A stretch of 64,000 nt of DNA from Impatiens glandulifera (lineage: Eukaryota > Streptophyta > Magnoliopsida > Ericales > Balsaminaceae). Both the position numbers and the translations under genes were made by a program. The stretch is from contig NC_061869.1 of the NCBI RefSeq assembly GCF_907164915.1, forward strand, positions 46,559,771 through 46,623,770, given 5' to 3'. Positions 55,415-64,000 of the stretch are shown piece after piece; the first letter of the stretch is position 1; each line of letters begins with the position of its first letter. The notes below the pieces were generated by a model. The model was not told the origin of the DNA and did no database searches. It saw only the letters and a list, made by a program, of their open reading frames with translations.

Positions 55415-57558
55415 ATATTTATATGAATAATATCATAATAATTATTCTCCAAAATACTACATTATACTAATATTTTTTTTAATAAACATTCAAATAAGGA
55501 ATAATCAATAGTTTATCTCTTATATACTACTCATAATTTAATATTTTAGTTTTCTAAAAAGTCTTTACACTTGTAAGAGTGTTCTCTCATTATTTTTGCA
55601 TTAAAAGTGTTGTCACATAATAGTTATATTATATTAATCATCAATTTTGATTTAATATACAATTTTTGATACCTTCTTATTTAAATATTGGGTCGGCTTA
55701 AACGTTTTCAGTTCCGCTGAATCAACCAACTGAACCGTTGAGATCGGTTTGATATTCATGTTGGTTTGAATGGTTTAAACACTTGATATTTTATGTTTAA
55801 TGTATAAAATATTCTGATTTATAATTTGAAGAATAAGAGAAATTATAAGATTATAAATTATTTGAGATTATTTTCCAATTCCTACTTAATCAAATATTAT
55901 AATGTTAGTTATTGTAGACCAATTTCATTTTTGACATCATGGTATGTTGAAGTTGCTAAAAAAAAAAAGTCTGTATGTGAACTAATAGTCTGAACATACT
56001 TCCATTAAATACATTTTCATGTACTCTAGTCTTAGTGTGATTTTGGGTTGCTTGAGTAATCTTGAATTATTTAAAATTATATATTATTATTGTAAAATTT
56101 AATTAATTAAATAAAATAACTGAAATATCTATATTATTTATTATTTAATATTTTAAAATGTTAAGTAAATATTTTAAAATATTAATAAAATAAAAATATC
56201 TTAGTTATGAAAATAGCAAGTTATTTCTTTTCTTAAGTAAAAATTTATATGTATTAATGTATCAAAATTCTTAAAGCAAATTTAAAAGAAATAAATATGG
56301 TTTAAGTGAAAGAAAAAAAAATCAAAAGACTCTCCAATACTTTAGTTGCATAAATATTCTCTTAGCTTATTTCTTTTCCTACACTATGTTTATCAAGTTG
56401 TCTTCCATTCAGCTTGATTTGTCGATAATCGAATTCATCAACAATTTGTTCAGATTCATTTACGAAGCAATTATTTCTTTCGTTTCGATGTCTCAGTTCA
56501 TCAATATAAGATGAATTTCCCCTTCTGACCGAATTGTATGACTATTCATTTTTTTCTAGGGTTTGAATATCTCTGAATTGTTTTATTCTCGCATCTCCGA
56601 ATCTATTTAGTTATTTCTTTATAATTAACTTGAATTTATTTGTTATTTAAATGAAGTAATTGAGAGTGTCAGTTAAGACTTAACATTGTTATCCAATGTG
56701 GTGTAGAGTTTAGTTCTCTCAGTCCAAATTATTTTGAAACCTTTCATGACTTTTAAATATTTAAGGATGCATATTCTTGTAGGCCTCGCTTCTAGACTTC
56801 TAGTATGGGTTCAATTTTGATGTTTCAAGATTTTTAATACTTATTTGATAGTTAGAACATAGGATGACATCGTTGAAGTAATTTACTATAACTATTTTTT
56901 TTTTCCAAATCTTAAAACCTCTATGTCAATAATTGTGACATAAACACCTTGAATAGATTTTGTTCTTTCTGGTAAGCAAAATATCATTGCAATATAATTT
57001 TTCTTCGTAATCTTAATGAGAGTCGCATCCATATTTACAATGATTTCCTCTTGGTCAATATTTCTTTGTGGTTATTTTGGATGATTTATTTCTTATAACT
57101 TTGTAAGGTTAGTTAGGAATATGCTCGGAATCCTTGTGCAGTGGCCATAACAATCCGGTTTTTGTCCATATCTTGATTTCCGAACGTAAAATTATTTGTT
57201 GATTTTCAAATCTTCTAGTATATTCAGGTCAATGCTCTTTAGAGCATCAATTTCTCAAGAAAAATGATTAGGGTGAGGATACTTTATTTGAATATTTGAT
57301 TTGTGTCAAATATTTTTGACAAAATCACAATCACATAATATGAGTGGTACAATTTTTTTTAAAAAAATTGATTCCAATTGAGATTCACTTTTCAGATTCC
57401 AATACTAAAAAAATTATTAGTGTCATTGTTGTTTTCACTTTTTGTGGACAATTTAGATTCCAATTTTCCCCAAATATATTATCGTTTTGTAAATTATTTT
57501 AAATTTTGATTAGATAATCAGAGTTAACAATATATTGTTTATCATTAAACGAATGTCA
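55415..57558. other. AT-rich intergenic region
   Basis: No gene or repeat boundary recognised. Some stretches such as 56400-56580 are less AT-rich but have no coding signal. Confidence 0.55.
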
Positions 57559-57922
57559 AACACCGAGAAATTAGAGAGATATGAAATAACAAAGAAGTCA
57601 CTCGACACTCTTCACTCTAGGAATCCACCAAAAGAGTTTAGAGTAAGATAAATAAAAGATAAACTTTTAAATAAACTTAAAAGCTCAAGGTAATTATTAT
57701 TCAAAAATGAGTTGTCTTTCACGATTACAAAAAGGTCTATAAATAGGCAAAACTAAGAAGTTGGAACAACTCTCCAAAAAAACGTAAATAAACTTTAATA
57801 CTAGGAAGTTGGAACAACTCCCCAAAAGAAGTAAATAAACTTTAATACTAGATAATTAAATATTATGGCGGCTGATATCCAAAAGTGACTATTTGAATTC
57901 CACTACACTTCATTAATTTGAT
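57559..57922 (-). repeat. 3' LTR of element F
   Basis: AACACCGAGAAATTAGAGAG...CATTAATTTGAT, matching the LTR at 59796-60160 with few differences. It contains an internal near-repeat, TAAACTTTAATACTAG twice. Confidence 0.85.
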
Positions 57923-57964
57923 TCATTATATAAGCAGCTTTATTTGGGATCGACGCACTAGGGA

Positions 57965-58700
57965 TTAAATCAACGCAATGTTGAATGTTTCGCATGGGAG
58001 GAAGGCTCGTAGGAAGCCCGTAGGAATCTCTTCAGGTACGACATCAACAAATTCTTGTAAAAGAGGCCGCACTTGTAGAGGAATGATATTATCTTCCTTG
58101 TTTTCTTCCAAAACCACCAATGCAAATGCCCCCAAGGATTCATTCATTACATCCTCAAATTGTGATTTGGCGAGTAAATTATTTCCTTTTTCCTTTGATG
58201 GTTTAACAATGTTCATCATTCCTGAAGGTCCCAAAATTATTTTCTCGTCATCTTTTATAAAAGTATAGGTGTTTTTGAATCCATCATGTTGCGTTTTCCT
58301 ATCAAATTGCCAAGGTCTTCCAAGAAGCAAATGACAAACATCCATATGGATAACATCACACCAAACTTCATCTTTGTACTTGTCTCCAATAGAAAATTGA
58401 ACGAGAAATCGATTATTTACCTTTACTTCATTACTTTTCCAAAGCCATGATAGTTTGTAAGGTCGAGGATGATTTTCGGTTTTTAATTGCAGCTTCTCCA
58501 CCATAGCTGTAGCCACAACATTTTTGTAGTTTCCTCCATCGACAATGATGTCACACACCTTGCCATTTGACGTGCATCTAGTGTGAAAAATATTATTACG
58601 AAGCCATGAATCATCTGAAACATAAGTGGTGTTGAGGATACGCAGTATTACTAAAGCTTCCCCATATTTCCCTCCTCGTTACATTCATCATAAATTTGTG
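57965..58700 (-). pseudogene. Protease region of element F
   Basis: The open part is 57965-58558. The protease has CDIIVDGGNYKNVVATAMVE; DGG in place of D-S/T-G is usual in this gypsy branch. Then HPRPYKLSWL and LLLGRPWQFDRKTQHDGFKN follow, typical of chromovirus-type protease. It continues toward the region before RT (VVPEEIPTGF), where the element stops, so the deletion removed everything from RT onward. Confidence 0.8.
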
Positions 58701-58734
58701 TTATCTCCTCATTCTCTTCTTCATACTCTTCCTC

Positions 58735-59770
58735 AATGAGAGTAATGATTCTTCGATTTGGACAATCGGCGGAAAAATGTCTGAACCCTTTGCACTTAAA
58801 ACAAGTTTTTTGATTAGTCGGACCACTTGATTTTTAAAAACTAGCACCACCATCCTTACTTGTAAAAGATTTCTGTTTTACATTTTTTATAGCTGGATAG
58901 TTCTTGGAAGTAGAAGAACTTCCTCAGTTATAGGCACCACCACCCGATGAGAAACGTCCCCCAAAATGACTCGATTTTTTTGTTGTTTTTCAACTTTGAG
59001 AGCCAACTGACATACATCACTATATGTAAAATATTGCTGCAATTGGACCACATTTCCAATTTCATATCGTAGCCCTCCAAGAAAACGAGAAATAGTTTGT
59101 TCTTCCGGCTCCAAAACATTACATCGTATCATAAGATTTTCAAATTCAGCCACGTAGTCTTCCACAAATAGATCCTTTTGCCTGAAGTTGTGATATTTGA
59201 GAAAAGAATCTTGGCGATAATTAATTTGGCAAAAATTTCCTACTTAACTCCTTGTAAATTTTGTCCCATGTTCTGATCTTTTGTTTGACATCACGCACAT
59301 GTTGCTTCTTAAGGTGTTCCCACCAAATTGACGCATATTTTTTAAATTTGATAACCACTAGCTTCACCTTATATCTTCTTGAACATCTTTGAACTCAAAA
59401 ACTCTCTCAATTGTATTGAGTCAGTCAATGAATTCGCCAGGATTATTTCTTCCTTCAAAATCTGGAATATCAACTTTAAAATCTAAACACTTGTGGCGGA
59501 CATTGTTTCTTTGGAACCGTTGACCACGAGATACACGGTCACTTGCGTCATTATCATTATGAAATGGATTGAAATCCTCATCATTATTTCTAGAACCACC
59601 ATCTGAATCATGACCATCAACATCATGTTCACGATGTTCGCCACGCGCAAGGCGTTGCTCGAGTTGTTGCACTTGTCTCCTTAAATCTTCTAACTCAATA
59701 TCACGAAGGTCTCTTTGACGAGGTTAAGGATCATCATCGTTTGGTTCTCTTCTTCTCCGACCAGCCATTG
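58735..59770 (-). pseudogene. gag of element F
   Basis: Begins near ATG 59770. N-terminal part 59421-59672 with an acidic, Arg-rich region and FKVDIPDFEGRNNPGEFID. The capsid domain continues through 58887-59165 (VAEFENLMIRCNVLEPEEQ and RFLGGLRYEI). A zinc knuckle, CFKCKGFRHFSADCP, lies at about 58758-58805. Frameshifts and stops separate these pieces. Confidence 0.8.
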
Positions 59771-59779
59771 TAGACCAAA

Positions 59780-59791
59780 GCTTTAATACCA
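59780..59791 (-). other. Primer-binding site of element F
   Basis: TGGTATTAAAGC on the minus strand just inside the 5' LTR, two mismatches from the initiator methionine tRNA site. Confidence 0.7.
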
Positions 59792-59795
59792 CTTT

Positions 59796-60160
59796 AACAC
59801 CGAGAAATTAGATAGATATGAAGTAACACAAGAAGTCACTCGACACTCTTCACTCTAGGAATCCACCAAAAGAGTTTAGAGCAAGATAAATAAAAGATAA
59901 ACTTCTAAACAAACTTAAAAGCTCAAGGTAATTATTATTCAAAAATGAGTTGTCTTTCACGATTACAAAAAGGCCTATAAATAGGCAAAACTAAGAAGTT
60001 GTAACAACTCTCCAAAAAAACGTAAATAAACTTTAATACTAGGAAGTTGGAACAACTCCCCAAAAAAATTAAATAAACTTTAATACTAGATAATTAAATA
60101 CTATGACGGCTAATCTCCAAAAATGACTATTTTAATTCCACCACACTTCATTAATTTGAT
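59796..60160 (-). repeat. 5' LTR of element F
   Basis: AACACCGAGAAATTAGATAG...CATTAATTTGAT, partner of 57559-57922. Confidence 0.85.
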
Positions 60161-61756
60161 CTTTATCTCTTTGACTTTAGAGGTTTCCCAATTCCAGCAT
60201 CACAAACTTTAATGTTATCTTTCTTCGGACCCTTAATGCGATCTATTTATGTTCTTCAATATTTGTTTTCTTACCATATAAAATTTATCATCTCATATTA
60301 TTATCTATGAGATTAATACCTTAAATAATACTCTTTCAAGTTCATTGTTAATTAGCATTATCTCCAGTCTACCAAAATGATTAATTTGGAAAATGTATTT
60401 ATTAAAGGTTTTTGCCCAACAGATCTTTTGACTGTGTACCAATATTGAGACTTCTTGACCAACATAACTTTATTCATACTTTAACCATCTTTGAACTTAG
60501 GAAAACCTAGAGACCACCATGTATCTAAAAGTTCAATTTGGATACTATTTACTTCTAAAGTGCCGCTGTATAGCCTTGTACTTTTTTATTTTTAACTCCT
60601 TTTAACGCATAAAATAACCACCCATTTTTTAAATCGTTATTTTTGTGAAACATTTTATTAATATTAAATAAAGGATAGTTATTTTTTGCCATCCAATAGC
60701 AGGGAATTTTTAGCCATTAGAAGTAAAAAGTAGTTCTCAACCACTTTTTTTTCTTTTTTTTCTTTCATATTTTATGATTTAACCCAATAAATTCATTTAC
60801 TCTCATAATTTATTTTCTATAAATAAAGACCAGTGAAGTGATTCATTTAAAAACTAAAATTAGGAATATTGATGACAATGTTACCCTAGGAACCGATGCT
60901 CGGGGTCAGTATAAGAATGGGAGAAGGTTACTTGTTAGGGGATGAGGAGTTTGTTAGACCTAAAACTAATATGGACTATATTAATGTTAATATATATATA
61001 AATTATATTTATTATTGAGTTAAGTTTTTCAAATTCATAATCATTATCATTTTTACAATAAAAATATCCACACTTTATTTACGTCAACCAAAATATTTAC
61101 ATCTTATGACTATTTATCTTCACAATTCTTAATAACAAAATGTTATTTTAATTTTTTAACATTTATTCTCTTTAACTTTTTTTCAATTCTAATAATAATA
61201 ATATTGTTATATATTTTTTAACCACTACAATATAAATATAAGTATGTAGGTAAGTAATGTTTATATTTTTTTATATCATTAGTTTTAAAGTTATTTATGA
61301 TCTAATAAAGTTATTTTTTTTTTTCAACATCTAAATTTTATACATATATAATCGAGTAATGAGGTATCTGTCGGAGATGATGATACAAATAGAGATACAT
61401 GTCGAATTCAGAGTCAGGACTGGATAGTGAAATGAAAGTTGGTTTTGGGAATGGGTATTGCACTACCCGGCAAATAGGGTATCTGTTGCAATCCCTAATT
61501 TAGAATTTGAAAATAATAATGAGATAATTTGAGAGTTATTGTAAAGTAATTTTAACTAAAAATTCATTTTCTAATCGTGATAAAAGTTTAGCCTTTTCAA
61601 CCTTCAACAAATTTTTCGTTTTTTCTTAATAAATTATTAAAATTTATTTTATTTTTCCTACTTTTCTTCTTTTAAGTTGAATACCAATATAAACTTGTGC
61701 GTGTGAGCTAAAATTAATTCCTTGTTAATCTAGAAAGGTTTTAAGAGTGTATTTTG
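60161..61756. other. AT-rich intergenic region
   Basis: No gene recognised. A less AT-rich patch around 61360-61490 has no coding signal I can identify. Confidence 0.55.
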
Positions 61757-62300
61757 ACTAGAGCCGTCACTTTGGGTTAGGCTCGTTGGGTTGGCCCGCC
61801 CCACCAAACAATTTAGACGAGTTGAGTTGAAATATTAGCAACCCATTTGAAAATGGGCCTACAAAGGTCAGCTCGCTCGAGTCGCAAGTCTAGGCGGGTC
61901 AGACTTGGGTTGACCCGCGGGTTGGAAAAAGAAAATCTAATCTGATTTATAGCCTTATATCAACCCAAGGAAAACTTAGTGAATGAAGATGAGGTGGTAA
62001 GTCATATGTGTAAAAGAATGATGGAGAAGTTTGAAAAGTATTGGAATCAATACAGCACAGTGCTTGCATTTAGAGCTATTTTTGACCTACATATTAAGCT
62101 TTCGATGTTAGAATTTTTTTTATTCTAAAGTTGAGAGTGATTATGTTAAATGCCAAGAGAAGATGGAACTTGTGAAGAGAATATTTTATAAGCTTTTTGG
62201 CCAATATTCTAATAATAACGAAACAAATTCTTCACAACCACGATCTTCTAACACACATACCTCTCCAAAGTGTATGAGCAGTTAAAGGAAAAAGTAAGAG
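61757..62300 (+). pseudogene. hAT transposase remnant
   Basis: Around 61757 the phrase GAGCCGTCACTTTGGGTTAG and the following GGCCCGCC and GACCCGCGGG words resemble hAT termini and subterminal sequence. From 61985 the plus strand encodes MMEKFEKYWNQYSTVLAF, a clear match to the RNase H-like domain (DUF4413) of plant hAT transposases. After a frame break, QEKMELVKRIFYKLFGQYS follows. Only about 100 codons remain. Confidence 0.7.
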
Positions 62301-62453
62301 AATTTTTTATGTAAGTTTTCTAATGTTTTTTATTTATACTCTCTAATTAGTTTATATTTTCTTATTATAACTATTTAAATTAATGTAGGAAATGATGGCA
62401 TATGAGAGCCAAAAATTACAAGTGCTGAAAAATCTCAATTGGATCTCTATTTG

Positions 62454-62690
62454 GAGTAGGGCTGCAAGTGAGCCGAGCCGAATTCAAGCTTGTTGGAGCT
62501 CGAGCTCGACTCGATTAAGTATTTATAAACTCGACTCGAACTCGAGCTCGAACGATCTTATAAATTTGAGCTCGAGTTCGACTCGACTATATTACCTACA
62601 AGTTCGGCTTGACTCGAAAGCTTGAACAAAAATTGAATTTTCAAGCTCAAACTCAAACTCGAGCTCAAACTCGAACCAAATTTATTTGTA
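62454..62690. repeat. hAT-type terminal sequence rich in GAGCTCGAG/ACTCGA words
   Basis: Begins AGTAGGGCTGCAAGTGAGCC, similar to the TAGGGCTGCAA ends of hAT elements. Dozens of overlapping GAGCTCGA and ACTCGA words in both orientations follow, usual for hAT subterminal regions. It interrupts the transposase-like remnant on its left. No matching second end was found. Confidence 0.5.
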
Positions 62691-64000
62691 AATTAAAATA
62701 TTAATTTACATACATATTAAACATTTAAAACATGATATTTCAAAATTAAAATATGAAACAATCATAACTATTCAAAATTCTAAAACATGATAATCCAAAA
62801 CATTAAATCACCATTACTAATCAAAATTCTAAAACATAAAATTCAAAAATAAAAGAACAAAACTATATAATTTGTTTGAACATTTAATATATTAATCTTT
62901 TTAACTCATGTTCTTCAATCATAACACACGTACAATTACTCGCGTTCAATAATATAAAATGTTTAATCTTAAAAATAATTAATATAAAAAATAAATGTTA
63001 AAACAAATAACTAAAATTTAACTTACTTTAAGAGGTAGATGCCGACAACAAAATTTCTTGGTATATCTTCTCTTTTTGAAAAAATGAAAAATCAATTAAA
63101 TATGTGATAAAATTCAGTAGGTAACATAATAATTTAATAATGAAAATTTACTTTAATCTTCTTTTTCATTATATTTATATGTTGAAGCCAATCACCCTAC
63201 AAAGTAGAGTTGACATTATATTTGTAAATATAAGTTAATTAACAAATAATGTTTTCGATTTATTAACTCGATATGTTTTCTAATAAATATTATTATATAT
63301 ATTTGAATTATTTGGGTGCAAGTGTAACCAAATTCTAAGAAAAATCTAACTTATAGCAAAAATTTATTACTTTTTATATATTATAATAAATATTATTAAT
63401 CTTATAAATTATTTTTTTCTCAAAACATATTATATATAATATATATATATATATATATCTTTTTTTTCTCTCCATATTTTATATAATAAATATATTAACT
63501 TTTTTTCTCTTTAAATATTATATATATTATACTTTTACTATATAAAATATATTAACATTTTTTTATCTCTTTCAATATTATATATAATAAACTTTTATTA
63601 TATATAATATATTAAACATTTTTATAATATATTATATATTATATATTATAATATATTAATTATTATATCCATAATATTTATTATTATTATATATAATATA
63701 TTAATCATTTTTTATCACTTTCAATATTAATAAGTATAATATATTTTATTATAAATAATATATTAACCATTTTTATTTCTTTTTATTCTAAACTAATTAT
63801 TATATCCTTAATATTACTTTTATTATATATAATATATTAACCATTTTTTATCTTTTTCAATATTATATATAATCTACTTTTATTATATATAATTTATTAA
63901 ACTTTATTTTACTTTTTTCCGTCTATTTTATCATGTTTTATTCTATATATTCATCCAACCTATGTATAGAATAATCGAAGCATAAGTTTCTCCTAATGCA
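62691..64000. other. Very AT-rich region with TATATAATATATTAA-type repeats
   Basis: From about 63400 to 63930 words such as TTTTATTATATATAATATAT and TATTAACCATTTTTTATC recur at irregular intervals of roughly 70-100 bp, an AT-rich degenerate tandem repeat. No gene seen. Confidence 0.6.

Larger units (their letters stand above)
57559..60160 (-). mobile_element. Element F: Ty3/gypsy derivative with gag and protease only
   Basis: Two LTRs of ~365 bp (57559-57922 and 59796-60160), highly similar. Between them, on the minus strand, lie a primer site, gag and protease. Reverse transcriptase, RNase H and integrase are missing, so pol was removed by internal deletion. The protease type suggests a chromovirus-like lineage. 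No target duplication could be fixed because the exact ends are unclear. Confidence 0.82.

Noticed and set aside
63400..63960. Possible replication origin or matrix attachment region in very AT-rich repeats
   Set aside because: AT-richness alone cannot support such a call.

Overview
This window is nuclear DNA from a flowering plant, almost certainly a eudicot. It is AT-rich, has many nested retrotransposons, and holds one recognisable cellular gene, a nine-exon PLETHORA1/2-type AP2 transcription factor on the minus strand (26230-28891). The accessory proteins in the copia elements resemble, from memory, uncharacterised proteins seen in asterid genomes. That is a weak pointer, and I cannot name the species.

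Left block, 1-25229: a Russian-doll nest. A 3' LINE fragment (24568-25229) is interrupted by a Ty1/copia LTR (D, pieces 9642-10184 and 23757-24567). D is itself split by a nearly complete 13.6-kb minus-strand Ty1/copia element (C, 10185-23751, 5-bp target duplication ATCTT on both sides). To the left lie the 3' half of a plus-strand copia element (B, 3603-9641) and a gag-only minus-strand copia derivative (A, from before position 1 to 3602) that appears inserted in B. Element C carries LTR-gag-pol, then three further same-sense genes between RNase H and the 3' LTR (ORF1, ORF2, ORF3). All three share one N-terminal domain, and each has its own TATA box 60-120 nt upstream of its ATG. Element B carries a decayed homologue of ORF3 with the same layout. 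This promoter-bearing family of paralogous accessory genes is the most interesting system here. The pol of C has two in-frame TAG codons and ORF1 has a frameshift, so this copy is not autonomous.

Middle block, 25230-35030: the PLT gene and its upstream region, a 322-bp Helitron-like insertion, long AT-rich spacers, and a 994-bp fold-back Mutator-type element with a perfect 10-bp target duplication.

Right block, 35030-64000: a decayed Tat/Ogre-like Ty3/gypsy element (possible LTR, an extra ORF before gag, gag and protease, no RT seen); a small copia element E (43672-47736, 151-bp LTRs, gag mostly missing); a CACTA element (48162-50812, TSD GTT) with a 14-copy palindromic satellite and a small spliced gene; a 5'-truncated LINE with an 11-bp TSD (53203-55403); a gag-protease-only Ty3/gypsy derivative F (57559-60160); hAT remnants (61757-62690); and an AT-rich end. 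No rRNA genes, genuine tRNA genes or CRISPR arrays were seen.
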